Under the pieces are notes generated by a model. That model worked only from the letters and a program-made list of their open reading frames with translations. It ran no database searches and was not told the DNA's origin. From NCBI GenBank assembly GCA_905116865.2, contig CAJHNH020003139.1, forward strand, positions 614,986-678,985: DNA of 64,000 bases, given 5' to 3'. The stretch comes from Candidula unifasciata (Eukaryota; Mollusca; Gastropoda; Stylommatophora; Geomitridae). The translations under genes and the position numbers were made by a program. Of the stretch, positions 1 through 12,264 are shown piece after piece; the first letter of the stretch is position 1, and every line of letters starts with the position of its first letter.

Positions 1-3000
1 ATGTGACATTGTTCAATGCGTTCACTAACTTGTAGGCAGGCAAGCCACACACAAAAACACACCATCTGTCATGGTAATTGAGCTCTGGTACTCAAGGAAT
101 GTGACATTGTTCAATGCGTTCACTAACTTGTAGGCAGCCAAGCCACACACAAAAACACACCATCTGTCATGGTAATTGAGCTCTGGTACTCAAGGAATGT
201 GACATTGTTCAATGCGTTCACTAACTTGTAGGCAGCCAAGCCACACACAAAAACACACCATCTGTCATGGTAATTGAGCTCTGGTACTCCAGGAATGTGA
301 CATTGTTCAATGCGTTCACTAACTTGTAGGCAGCCAAGCCCCACACAAAAACACACCATCTGTCATGGTAATTGAGCTCTGGTACTCCAGGAATGTGACA
401 TTGTTCAATGCGTTCACTAACTTGTAGGCAGCCAAGCCACACACAAAAACACACCATCTGTCATGGTAATTGAGCTCTGGTACTCAAGGAATGTGACATT
501 GTTCAATGCGTTCACTAACTTGTAGGCAGCAAAGCCCCACACAAAAACACACCATCTGTCATGGTAATTGAGCTCTGGTACTCGAGGAATGTGACATTGT
601 TCAATGCGTTCACTAACTTGTAGGCAGCAAAGCCACACACAAAAACACACCATCTGTCATGGTAATTGAGCTCTGGTACTCAAGGAATGTGACATTGTTC
701 AATGCGTTCACTAACTTGTAGGCAGCAAAGCCACACACAAAAACACACCATCTGTCATGGTAATTGAGCTCTGGTACTCAAGGAATGTGACATTGTTCAA
801 TGCGTTCACTAACTTGTAGGCAGCAAAGCCACACACAAAAACACACCATATGTCATGGTAATTGAGCTCTGGTACTCAAGGAATGTGACATTGTTCAATG
901 CGTTCACTAACTTGTAGGCAGCCAAGCCACACACAAAAACACACCATCTGTCATGGTAATTGAGCTCTGGTACTCCAGGAATGTGACATTGTTCAATGCG
1001 TTCACTAACTTGTAGGCAGCAAAGCCCCACACAAAAACACACCATCTGTCATGGTAATTGAGCTCTGGTACTCCAGGAATGTGACATTGTTCAATGCGTT
1101 CACTAACTTGTAGGCAGCCAAGCCCCACACAAAAACACACCATCTGTCATGGTAATTGAGCTCTGGTACTCAAGGAATGTGACATTGTTCAATGCGTTCA
1201 CTAACTTGTAGGCAGCAAAGCCACACACAAAAACACACCATATGTCATGGTAATTGAGCTCTGGTACTCCAGGAATGTGACATTGTTCAATGCGTTCACT
1301 AACTTGTAGGCAGCAAAGCCACACACAAAAACACACCATCTGTCATGGTAATTGAGCTCTGGTACTCCAGGAATGTGACATTGTTCAATGCGTTCACTAA
1401 CTTGTAGGCAGCCAAGCCACACACAAAAACACACCATCTGTCATGGTAATTGAGCTCTGGTACTCCAGGAATGTGACATTGTTCAATGCGTTCACTAACT
1501 TGTAGGCAGCCAAGCCACACACAAAAACACACCATCTGTCATGGTAATTGAGCTCTGGTACTCAAGGAATGTGACATTGTTCAATGCGTTCACTAACTTG
1601 TAGGCAGCCAAGCCACACACAAAAACACACCATCTGTCATGGTAATTGAGCTCTGGTACTCCAGGAATGTGACATTGTTCAATGCGTTCACTAACTTGTA
1701 GGCAGCAAGCCACACACACAAAAACACACCATCTGTCATGGTAATTGAGCTCTGGTACTCAAGGAATGTGACATTGTTCAATGCGTTCACTAACTTGTAG
1801 GCAGCCAAGCCCCACACAAAAACACACCATCTGTCATGGTAATTGAGCTCTGGTACTCCAGGAATGTGACATTGTTCAATGCGTTCACTAACTTGTAGGC
1901 AGCCAAGCCCCACACAAAAACACACCATCTGTCATGGTAATTGAGCTCTGGTACTCAAGGAATGTGACATTGTTCAATGCGTTCACTAACTTGTAGGCAG
2001 CAAAGCCACACACAAAAACACACCATATGTCATGGTAATTGAGCTCTGGTACTCAAGGAATGTGACATTGTTCAATGCGTTCACTAACTTGTAGGCAGCC
2101 AAGCCCCACACAAAAACACACCATCTGTCATGGTAATTGAGCTCTGGTACTCCAGGAATGTGACATTGTTCAATGCGTTCACTAACTTGTAGGCAGCCAA
2201 GCCACACACAAAAACACACCATCTGTCATGGTAATTGAGCTCTGGTACTCAAGGAATGTGACATTGTTCAATGCGTTCACTAACTTGTAGGCAGCCAAGC
2301 CACACACAAAAACACACCATCTGTCATGGTAATTGAGCTCTGGTACTCCAGGAATGTGACATTGTTCAATGCGTTCACTAACTTGTAGGCAGCAAAGCCA
2401 CACACAAAAACACACCATCTGTCATGGTAATTGAGCTCTGGTACTCCAGGAATGTGACATTGTTCAATGCGTTCACTAACTTGTAGGCAGCCAAGCCCCA
2501 CACAAAAACACACCATCTGTCATGGTAATTGAGCTCTGGTACTCAAGGAATGTGACATTGTTCAATGCGTTCACTAACTTGTAGGCAGCAAAGCCACACA
2601 CAAAAACACACTATATGTCATGGTAATTGAGCTCTGGTACTCCAGGAATGTGACATTGTTCAATGCGTTCACTAACTTGTAGGCAGCCAAGCCCCACACA
2701 AAAACACACCATCTGTCATGGTAATTGAGCTCTGGTACTCCAGGAATGTGACATTGTTCAATGCGTTCACTAACTTGTAGGCAGCCAAGCCCCACACAAA
2801 AACACACCATCTGTCATGGTAATTGAGCTCTGGTACTCAAGGAATGTGACATTGTTCAATGCGTTCACTAACTTGTAGGCAGCCAAGCCACACACAAAAA
2901 CACACCATCTGTCATGGTAATTGAGCTCTGGTACTCAAGGAATGTGACATTGTTCAATGCGTTCACTAACTTGTAGGCAGCAAAGCCACACACAAAAACA

Positions 3001-5365
3001 CACCATCTGTCATGGTAATTGAGCTCTGGTACTCCAGGAATGTGACATTGTTCAATGCGTTCACTAACTTGTAGGCAGCCAAGCCCCACACAAAAACACA
3101 CCATCTGTCATGGTAATTGAGCTCTGGTACTCAAGAAATGTGACATTGTTCAATGCGTTCACTAACTTGTAGGCAGCCAAGCCCCACACAAAAACACACC
3201 ATCTGTCATGGTAATTGAGCTCTGGTACTCCAGGAATGTGACATTGTTCAATGCGTTCACTAACTTGTAGGCAGCCAAGCCCCACACAAAAACACACCAT
3301 CTGTCATGGTAATTGAGCTCTGGTACTCAAGGAATGTGACATTGTTCAATGCGTTCACTAACTTGTAGGCAGCAAAGCCCCACACAAAAACACACCATCT
3401 GTCATGGTAATTGAGCTCTGGTACTCAAGGAATGTGACATTGTTCAATGCGTTCACTAACTTGTAGGCAGCAAAGCCCCACACAAAAACACACCATATGT
3501 CATGGTAATTGAGCTCTGGTACTCAAGGAATGTGACATTGTTCAATGCGTTCACTAACTTGTAGGCAGCCAAGCCCCACACAAAAACACACCATCTGTCA
3601 TGGTAATTGAGCTCTGGTACTCAAGGAATGTGACATTGTTCAATGTGTTCACTAACTTGTAGGCAGCCAAGCCCCACACAAAAACACACCATCTGTCATG
3701 GTAATTGAGCTCTGGTACTCAAGGAATGTGACATTGTTCAATGCGTTCACTAACTTGTAGGCAGCCAAGCCCCACACAAAAACACACCATCTGTCATGGT
3801 AATTGAGCTCTGGTACTCAAGGAATGTGACATTGTTCAATGCGTTCACTAACTTGTAGGCAGCCAAGCCACACACAAAAACACACCATCTGTCATGGTAA
3901 TTGAGCTCTGGTACTCAAGGAATGTGACATTGTTCAATGCGTTCACTAACTTGTAGGCAGCAAAGCCCCACACAAAAACACACCATCTGTCATGGTAATT
4001 GAGCTCTGGTACTCAAGGAATGTGACATTGTTCAATGCGTTCACTAACTTGTAGGCAGCAAAGCCACACACAAAAACACACCATCTGTCATGGTAATTGA
4101 GCTCTGGTACTCAAGGAATGTGACATTGTTCAATGCGTTCACTAACTTGTAGGCAGCCAAGCCACACACAAAAACACACCATCTGTCATGGTAATTGAGC
4201 TCTGGTACTCAAGGAATGTGACATTGTTCAATGCGTTCACTAACTTGTAGGCAGCCAAGCCCCACACAAAAAACACACCATCTGTCATGGTAATTGAGCT
4301 CTGGTACTCAAGGAATGTGACATTGTTCAATGCGTTCACTAACTTGTAGGCAGCCAAGCCACACACAAAAACACACCATCTGTCATGGTAATTGAGCTCT
4401 GGTACTCAAGGAATGTGACATTGTTCAATGCGTTCACTAACTTGTAGGCAGCCAAGCCCCACACAAAAACACACCATCTGTCATGGTAATTGAGCTCTGG
4501 TACTCAAGGAATGTGACATTGTTCAATGCGTTCACTAACTTGAAGGCAGCCAAGCCCCACACAAAAACACACCATCTGTCATGGTAATTGAGCTCTGGTA
4601 CTCAAGGAATGTGACATTGTTCAATGCGTTCACTAACTTGTAGGCAGCAAAGCCACACACAAAAACACACCATCTGTCATGGTAATTAAGCTCTGGTACT
4701 CAAGGAATGTGAGATTGTTCAATGCGTTCACTAACTTGTAGGCAGCAAAGCCACACACAAAAACACACCATCTGTCATGGTAATTGAGCTCTGGTACTCA
4801 AGGAATGTGACATTGTTCAATGCGTTCACTAACTTGTAGGCAGCAAAGCCACACACAAAAACACACCATCTGTCATGGTAATTGAGCTCTGGTACTCAAG
4901 GAATGTGACATTGTTCAATGCGTTCACTAACTTGTAGGCAGCAAAGCCACACACAAAAACACACACCATCTGTCATGGTAATTGAGCTCTGGTACTCAAG
5001 GAATGTGACATTGTTTAATGCGTTCACTAACTTGTAGGCAGCAAAGCCACACACAAAAACACACCATCTGTCATGGTAATTGAGCTCTGGTACTCAAGGA
5101 ATGTGACATTGTTCAATGCGTTCACTAACTTGTAGGCAGCCAAGCCACACACAAAAACACACCATCTGTCATGGTAATTGAGCTCTGGTACTCAAGGAAT
5201 GTGACATTGTTCAATGTGTTCACTAACTTGTAGGCAGCAAAGCCACACACAAAAACACACCATCTGTCATGGTAATTGAGCTCTGGTACTCAAGGAATGT
5301 GACATTGTTCAATGCGTTCACTAACTTGTAGGCAGCCAAGCCACACACAAAAACACACCATATGT
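1..5365. repeat. 98-bp tandem array, about 54 copies, cut by window start
   Basis: Near-identical 98-bp units run from base 1 to about 5365, so the true left end is unseen. Units differ mainly at four sites: GCAGCC/GCAGCA, GCCACAC/GCCCCAC, CTCAAGG/CTCCAGG and CCATCTG/CCATATG; copies carry these variants in mixed combinations. Rare indels occur (for example near 1712 and 4270). The unit is not a multiple of 3, and the repeated 78-residue open frames on the minus strand are frame artefacts. It lies in the intron upstream of the first visible SGSM exon. No similarity to a coding exon or to a transposon end was recognised. Confidence 0.97.
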
Positions 5366-5785
5366 GTTTTTAAGACCACAATAAAAGACTTCACTGTCAA
5401 CAAATTATTATGTAACAATACTTGTCTTTTCAACCTCCAAGGTGGTTGGCATATTATGTTGTGGATTACAGCTGGGCTGTGATATCTGTGCCTTTTGGCT
5501 GAACACATCCAATTTCAGCAAATCATTAATTTGTCTGTTGATGCAACAAACTTGTGTGGCTCGCTGGTTTAGAGGTTAACAAACGCGGTTAACAGTTTCT
5601 TGACCCTCACATACTTGGGTTTTTCCTGTAGTGGGGGGTTTAAAACAATGCTGTTTTTGGGAATTTCTGACAGTGGCATGTGGTGGAGATTGGGGCCTCA
5701 CTACAGAACTATCCCAGTTAGCTGTGGTACACTTTAGCCAACTTTCATTGTGGAGATGGCACAGATGTTTGTTTTTTACAGCTTG
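5366..5785. other. Non-repetitive intron sequence
   Basis: No exon, RNA gene or clear element seen. Around 5555-5600 there is a short tRNA-like stretch (GGCTCGCTGGTTTAGAGG) that might be a decayed SINE head, but no convincing box B follows. Confidence 0.5.
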
Positions 5786-6165
5786 TGTCAGTTAGGTCTA
5801 GTTTATGGTGCCACTGTCAGTTAGGTCTAGCTTATGGTGCCACTGTCAGTTAGGTCTAGTTTATGGTGCCACTGTCAGTTAGGTCTAGTTTATGGTGCCA
5901 CTGTCAGTTAGGTCTAGCTTATGGTGCCACTGTCAGTTAGGTCTAGTTTATGGTGCCACTGTCAGTTAGGTCAAGTTTATGGTGCCACTGTCAGGTCAAG
6001 TTTATGGTGCCACTGTCAGTTAGGTCTAGTTTATGGTGCCACTGTCAGTTAGGTCTAGTTTATGGTGCCACTGTCAGTTAGGTCTAGTTTATGGTGCCAC
6101 TGTCAGTTAGGTCTAGTTTATGGTGCCACTGTCAGTTAGGTCTAGTTTATGGTGCCACTGTCGGC
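5786..6165. repeat. 29-bp tandem array, about 13 copies
   Basis: Units built on GTTAGGTCTAGTTTATGG plus TGCCACTGTCA repeat every 29 bp, with one shortened copy near 5990-6005. The sequence after it (6166-6655) is plain intron with nothing recognised apart from a short CT run near 6580. Confidence 0.95.
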
Positions 6166-6655
6166 ATGTGTCAGTTAAGTGTTGTGAATGTAATTTCAAA
6201 ACCCTGACAGAAATGGGTTTGAAATCAGCTGCACATGATTTGGTAGTAAATAGATCATTATGCATCGAATTTGACAATGCTAGGAATGTTATACCATACA
6301 AAAAGCTTATCAGAATCAATATTTATTTTTTAAATTGACTGACCATTTTGAATTTACCTACCTTATCATTTTATTTTATCTGAACATTTCCTGCCATAGT
6401 CATAATTTTTCTGATTTAAGTCACTTCATGTTTTTTTCCTGTCCCTGTTCTGCCTTTGAGCACCAATTGTGAAGATCGGCCTGTGTGAGCCTTCATGTGT
6501 GCTATGTAAGTGTAGCTGATAGTTTCAAATATTCACAGCCTCAGATATTCCATTTATCCATCACTTGCCTGGGTAACCTCTCTCTCTCTCTCTGTATCTA
6601 TTGTGTCTTAATGGCAGGGCTCTGCTTTTGTGGTAGTCTTGACTCGTATATAAAT

Positions 6656-8417
6656 GTTTTTGTGTGTTGTCTGTTGACAATAGTTCAGTACTGATTCCAT
6701 CCCACTTGTGTGTTGTCTGTTGACAATAGTTCAGTACTGGTTCCATCCCACTTGTGTGTTGTCTGTTGACAATAGTTCAGTACTGGTTTCATCCCACTTG
6801 TGTGTTGTCTGTTGACAATAGTTCAGTACTGGTTCCATCCCACTTGTGTGTTGTCTGTTGACAATAGTTCAGTACTGGTTCCATCCCACTTGTGTGTTGT
6901 CTGTTGACAATAGTTCAGTACTGGTTTCATCCCACTTGTGTGTTGTCTGTTGACAATAGTTCAGTACTGGTTTCATCCCACTTGTGTGTTGTCTGTTGAC
7001 AATAGTTCAGTACTGGTTTCATCCCACTTGTGTGTTGTCTGTTGACAATAGTTCAGTACTGGTTCCATCCCACTTGTGTGTTGTCTGTTGACAATAGTTC
7101 AGTACTGGTTCCATCCCACTTGTGTGTTGTCTGTTGACAATAGTTCAGTACTGGTTCCATCCCACTTGTGTGTTGTCTGTTGACAATAGTTCAGTACTGG
7201 TTCCATCCCACTTGTGTGTTGTCTGTTGACAATAGTTCAGTACTGGTTCCATCCCACTTGTGTGTTGTCTGTTGACAATAGTTCAGTACTGGTTCCATCC
7301 CACTTGTGTGTTGTCTGTTGACAATAGTTCAGTACTGATTCCATCCCACTTGTGTGTTGTCTGTTGACAAAAGTTCAATACTGGTTCCATCCCACTTGTG
7401 TGTTGTCTGTTGACAATAGTTCAGTACTGATTCCATCCCACTTGTGTGTTGTCTGTTGACAAAAGTTCAATACTGGTTCCATCCCACTTGTGTGTTGTCT
7501 GTTGACAATAGTTCAGTACTGATTCCATCCCACTTGTGTGTTGTCTGTTGACAAAAGTTCAATACTGGTTCCATCCCACTTGTGTGTTGTCTGTTGACAA
7601 TAGTTCAGTACTGGTTCCATCCCACTTGTGTGTTGTCTGTTGACAAAAGTTCAGTACTGATTCCATCCCACTTGTGTGTTGTCTGTTGACAAAAGTTCAG
7701 TACTGGTTCCATCCCACTTGTGTGTTGTCTGTTGACAATAGTTCAGTACTGGTTCCATCCCACTTGTGTGTTGTCTGTTGACAATAGTTCAGTACTGGTT
7801 CCATCCCACTTGTGTGTTGTCTGTTGACAATAGTTCAGTACTGGTTCCATCCCACTTGTGTGTTGTCTGTTGACAATAGTTCAGTACTGGTTCCATCCCA
7901 CTTGTGTGTTGTCTGTTGACAATAGTTCAGTACTAGTTTCCTTCCTGCTTGTGTGTTGTCTGTTGACAATAGTTCAGTACTGGTTCCATCCCACTTGTGT
8001 GTTGTCTGTTGACAATAGTTCAGTACTAGTTTCCTTCCTGCTTGTGTGTTGTCTGTTGACAATAGTTCAGTACTGGTTCCATCCCACTTGTGTGTTGTCT
8101 GTTGACAATAGTTCAGTACTAGTTTCCTTCCTGCTTGTGTGTTGTCTGTTGACAATAGTTCAGTACTGGTTCCATCCCACTTGTGTGTTGTCTGTTGACA
8201 ATAGTTCAGTACTGGTTCCATCCCACTTGTGTGTTGTCTGTTGACAATAGTTCAGTACTAGTTTCCTTCCTGCTTGTGTGTTGTCTGTTGACAATAGTTC
8301 AGTACTAGTTTCCTTCCTGCTTGTGTGTTGTCTGTTGACAATAGTTCAGTACTGGTTCCATCCCACTTGTGTGTTGTCTGTTGACAATAGTTCAGTACTA
8401 GTTTCCTTCCTGCTTGT
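6656..8417. repeat. 46-bp tandem array, about 38 copies
   Basis: Units contain TGTGTGTTGTCTGTTGACAA, then TAGTTCAGTACTGGTTCCATC. Two unit types are present: the left part uses TTCCATCCCACT, while from about 7930 a second type with TTTCCTTCCTGCT alternates with the first, which gives a dimeric higher-order pattern (92 bp). Minor variants carry ACAAAAGTTCAATACTGG (7370-7720). Open frames of 128 residues on both strands come from the stop-free repeat and are not genes. Confidence 0.96.
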
Positions 8418-9149
8418 TTGCTGATGTCATTATTTCTCATCCCATCTTTTTTTTTTTTTTTTAAACATTTGTGATTTGTTATTGATATTTTATTCATGTT
8501 GTCTTGACTTTTCCTTTTTCTTTTTGTCCACACTTAGCACTGGTAAGACAATGTTGGTAAAAATATTGTATTGATTATCACTCTTTTGGTTATCAGTTGG
8601 TAATGTTTCTTCTGCAATATTCGTAACATCTCTTTCAGTGGCTTGATTTGCATTTTTACAACTGTTTACTAACTCTTAATTTTTTTTTTTTTATACATTG
8701 GATGATATTATGCTCCTTTAAGCCTTTTGTTTCATTAAGTCACTTCCTGGGTAAATTATAAAATGAGAATATTTACCCACACATAGAATATTTACCCACA
8801 TATAGAATATTTACCCACATATAGAATATTTACCCACATATAGAATATTTGTAGCATGTGGGATTTTGGTACACACACATTAAGTCTTTGTGAGTGAGAC
8901 AGAATTTGTTCACTGCTGTGATTCTGCCTGGGGAATCTGTGTTCAGAAACTAGCACACTCATGAGGAATATGTGAATAAGGTACTCTGGGATGAGTGCAG
9001 CAGTGGAGAAGTGGGGTATGCATGTGAAAACTTTGTGTGTCCGGTATTAGCATAATATTACTTTTGGAGACATCCCTATGTAGTTAATGTCAGCCTGTTC
9101 AAAATGCAAACGTTTGCTTGATGTGTCTGTTCATATTGTTGATTGACAG
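8418..9149. other. Intron upstream of first visible exon, with a short 19-20-bp repeat
   Basis: AT-rich intron with poly-T runs near 8447 and 8680. About five copies of a unit built on ATAGAATATTTACCCACAT sit at 8766-8850. The 3' splice site of the next exon closes the stretch (TTGATTGACAG). Confidence 0.6.
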
Positions 9150-9296
9150 GCAGGGTGTTCCCAAAGCTTCGGCGTAAGGGCAGTCGTCTGTCCAGCAGTA
9201 GCAGCACCAGCAGTGGCAGTACCACCAGCATGGACGAGGAGGAGGCCGCGGACTACGTTTTTAGAATCATCGCCACTTTCAAACCTGAAATACTGA
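9150..9296 (+). CDS. SGSM exon 1 of window: Ser-rich segment before TBC domain
   Basis: Visible residues 1-48. The intron ends ...GATTGACAG; the exon opens with two bases completing an upstream codon and ends CTGA|GTGAGT, phase 1. It encodes a basic start (RVFPKLRRKGSR), a run of serines and threonines, then an acidic patch (MDEEEAADYVFRIIATF). It precedes the TBC domain in the region linking RUN and TBC domains, so the real first exons are upstream of the window. An alternative acceptor four bases downstream (GGCAG) would change the incoming phase to 1, so the exact start depends on the unseen upstream exon. The reading frame itself is secure because it joins exon 2 in phase, and the codons give a sensible continuous peptide. 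Confidence 0.82.
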   Translation, partial: AGCSQSFGVRAVVCPAVAAPAVAVPPAWTRRRPRTTFLESSPLSNLKY

Positions 9297-9480
9297 GTGA
9301 GTAGATGTTCATATAATGATGGCTTTCCCATTGATGAGTTTCATATTTTGGGTGAGTTTCTTATGTTGGTGAGCTTTCAATGGGGGTGAGTTTCATATGT
9401 TGATAAGTTTAATGTATTGATGACTTTCACATTTTGAGGAGTTTTTACTTGTGGGTGAGCTTGATATGTTAGTGGATTTT
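9297..9480 (+). repeat. Degenerate donor-like repeat after exon 1
   Basis: After the real donor (GTGAGTAG at 9297), a loose repeat of roughly 18-25 bp built on GGTGAGTTTCATATGTTG continues to about 9480. It holds several further GGTGAGT/GGTGAGC donor-like sites (near 9351, 9368, 9386, 9456). It looks as if the donor region itself was tandemly copied and then decayed. Copies are imperfect, so confidence is moderate. Confidence 0.5.
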
Positions 9481-9696
9481 CATTTGTTGTATTTCATGTG
9501 TTGAAGCAGACAGTTCATGAAATATGTGGTTTCATCTGATGACTCAGTGCATGAGAAAGTGAGTAACTGACTAGCAAGAGAAGGAAAGAAAAAATTATCT
9601 ATTGAAGAGGGTCGGTTAAAATTTGGTCTCTCTCTTATTCTGTTTGTTCAAATACCCATTGTTCAACCAATAATTGTACATTTAATATGTTCCTAT

Positions 9697-9699
<3 letters not shown>

Positions 9700-9783
<84 letters not shown>

Positions 9784-9803
9784 GAGAGACAGAGAGAGAG
9801 AAA
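9700..9803. repeat. (GA)n microsatellite
   Basis: About 100 bp of GA dinucleotides, with GACA interruptions near the right end. Confidence 0.98.
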
Positions 9804-9977
9804 ACAAAAAAATATAGTCAGCGAAATTACTAGAGTATTAGAAGGACCAAGTGGTTAATCTGTGACTTCTGTGGTGAGGTGAGCAGTGTTGGAGTGGGCT
9901 GTTTGACTTGTATTTCAGTTGAAAAGATTCCGATTTTGGCATAGCTGAAAGGATGCAGTTTTGTGCTTAATGAGCTG

Positions 9978-10104
9978 TTGGTGCAAATTGTGCAGTAATG
10001 TAGCTAATGACATCTGCTCAAATATGCCAGGAATCAAATTGTGCAGTAATGTAGCTAATGACATCTGCTCAAATATGCCAGGAATCAAATTGTGCAGTAT
10101 AATG
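9978..10104. repeat. 53-bp unit, about 2.4 copies
   Basis: The segment starting CAAATTGTGCAGTAATGTAG and ending ATGCCAGGAAT is repeated directly, with a third partial copy at 10085-10100. It abuts the 3' end of the LINE fragment at 10105. Confidence 0.85.
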
Positions 10105-11045
10105 TGTTCTTTGTTATTTCTTCTTCTTCACGTTCACCAGCTGTACATTCTGGCGGAAAGTTTTGGATGTTCATCCCCCTCTGGACTGCAGTCCTGTTCC
10201 AGAACCTGAATGTTGCATGTGCATCTGTTTTACAGATCTGACTCATCTGTATGCAGACTGCTGGTTCCTTGCTTCTCAGGCAGATGCACTCCAACTTTGA
10301 AGGAAGCTCCCAATTAATTGACTCTTATGACATGCTTTTCTTTAGGCAGTGGGTCTTCTTCTTTCATTCGCATGAAATAAATTATCTATATCCGCAATGC
10401 TGTCTCTAGTATGAACTTCACTGTCTTTTGTAATTCACGAAGCAGCCTGTAAAGTTTGACTTCCACAAGTGTCTCTTTTGGCCAGAAGTTTTGCCTGGAA
10501 GCGTTTAATCTAGGACAGTCTTGGAGGATGTGATCTGTTAGCTCAGGTGCCAGTCCACAGGTACACTTAGCTGATTCGCCAATCTCAAATTGTGTATACA
10601 TGTGGCAGCGAAGTCGATTGTGCCCTGTTCTAAGTCGAAGGATAATGACTGGCTCTGGTCTGTCCATAATATGCCAGTTTTGGTGGCTTTCTGATTGATT
10701 TGATTATTCTCTTCTTCTGTTGATAAAAGACTGGTATGTCGGGTTGTTCTTCATTTTGCACCTTCCTTAGTTAGTTTATCAGCTCTTTCATTTCCGGGAA
10801 CTCCACAGTGGGAAGGTATCCACTGCATAACTAAATTACAGCGGTTGCCTAGGTAAGATAATAGTGTCTGTACACGTGGTAATTTTCCAGACTGGAGTGC
10901 CTGAAGAACCGCTTTTGCATCTGTTAGGAATACCACTGGTTGTGAAAAATACTGTGTGTTTAGTAGTTTCTCTACCCCTATCTTGATGGCTTGAACTTCT
11001 GCATCATAGTTGTGAAGTGCTTTCCTGTTGGTATTTGGCAGTGGG
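10105..11045 (-). mobile_element. Non-LTR retrotransposon 3' end: RNase H and ORF2 C-terminus
   Basis: Read on the minus strand. At 11045-10751 the translation contains DYNAEVQAIK-type and VVFLTDAKAVLQALQSGK segments followed by WIPSHCGVPGNERADKLTKE, the conserved end of the RNase H domain found in Jockey/I-type LINEs. At 10667-10386 comes a C-terminal tail with LRTGHNRLRCHMY and CTCGLAPELTDHILQDCP, typical after RNase H in these elements. The two parts are in different frames, so the copy is broken. The 3' UTR continues to about 10105 and ends in a (GAA)n-type tail (ACAGCTGGTGAACGTGAAG). The same 3' UTR recurs at 15460-15740 and 35765-36470. Endonuclease and RT domains are missing (5' truncated). 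Confidence 0.85.
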
Positions 11046-11216
11046 TCTATTCTTGTTGTCCCTATAATAGAGCCCCGGAACCCAGACAGGGAGTTTATTT
11101 ACATTTTTTGTTGTTGCCCACCAGAAAGGAAATACTTCAGAATTTAGACAGAGTTGTTATTTTATCTGCCAGAGATGAAAAATTCAGATGATAAATAGAC
11201 CAAATATTTTATACGA

Positions 11217-11298
11217 CACAATAGAAACACTTTAGTTTCATTTGTATTTATCGGCCAGAATAGAAACACTTTAGTTTCATTTATATTTATCCGCCAGC
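11217..11298. repeat. Direct duplication of about 40 bp
   Basis: Two near-identical copies of a segment containing AATAGAAACACTTTAGTTTC are adjacent. Sequence around it (11046-11780) holds no recognised gene; an open frame at 11306-11533 is discussed among the rejected items. Confidence 0.85.
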
Positions 11299-11789
11299 AC
11301 CAGAAATGTTGGATCCTAAAGCTTCCCGTACACCACGTTCCCCTGTGTCTCCAGAACGTTCTCCATGGCCAGTACGCCGCCACCTTCCTCCAAGCCCCCT
11401 GGTTCATACATCCATACAGTCTTATGCTCGCACACAGGAAGAGCAGAACAATACATGTCTAGTACAGGCAACTGCTGATTCGACTCATAGGTACTTTAAT
11501 TATATGTACGTAAGTGTTGTAATCCTGTGCTAATTTGATTATACTTGTTTCATAGTAGCACTTATTTATGTCTTAATAGCTGAACAGAAAGATTTATTTG
11601 CAAATGTAGATCAAAATGCTTGAGAGATCGAAATATAAATGTAAGGATACATATATGGAGTATAAGTTCTTTAAAGGTTGAAATAGATATCAGGATTCAT
11701 AAATAGGCAGTAAACTTTATAAATATTGAAATATAGATGTAATGAAACCTATGAGGTCAGCTTTTTAAAGATTGGAATAGGTTTATAAC

Positions 11790-12060
11790 GAAACATGTGT
11801 GGATTAGCTGGACCAGCTGCTATAAGACAAAGAAGATGGCGCTGTATTGGGTAAATCCTGAGAAAAAACAAGCAGGGAATCTTCAGAAAATAGGGAACAG
11901 ATGGACTGAGGAAACCAGGACATTTAAGAGAAACCCTTAAATGAACAATGGTGAGAGAGGCCAAAGGTACTGGAGACCACTTAGGATATTGAAAGGTAAT
12001 GATACAAATGTGGATTATGAGGACTTGCAGGAAGCATTTAATATAGGACTATCCTGACAC
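11790..12060 (+). mobile_element. Decayed LINE ORF2 C-terminal fragment
   Basis: The + strand translation, with frameshifts and stops, contains RQRRWRCIG, then RKPGHLRETL and MVREAKGTGD. These match the order RRWRWLGH...KRKPGRPRETWRRT...E that ends ORF2 of many invertebrate non-LTR elements. It is short and degraded; the assignment is by pattern only. Confidence 0.55.
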
Positions 12061-12264
12061 ATGTATCGATTAAAAACATAGAACTTTCAGATAGAATTAT
12101 ACTTTATACTGATACATTTGTTAATTAGAGGTACTTGAAGGAACTCAGATATTATTATTTTAAAACAATTTTTAATTATAGATACTTGAAGGAACTCAGA
12201 GAATTACAGTACTAAATATGCAGCTTACCAAAAAGACTTCACATTTATCAATCACTATGTCTAT

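Noticed and set aside
1..5365. CRISPR array
   Set aside because: Units are contiguous near-identical 98-mers without variable spacers, in a eukaryotic intron.
11306..11533. 75-residue Pro/Ser-rich frame (RTPRSPVSPERSPWP), possible extra exon with GTAAGT donor at 11510
   Set aside because: An acceptor at 11296-11297 would fit the phase of exon 1, but neither donor (11483 or 11510) leaves the phase needed by exon 2, and the pyrimidine tract is weak.
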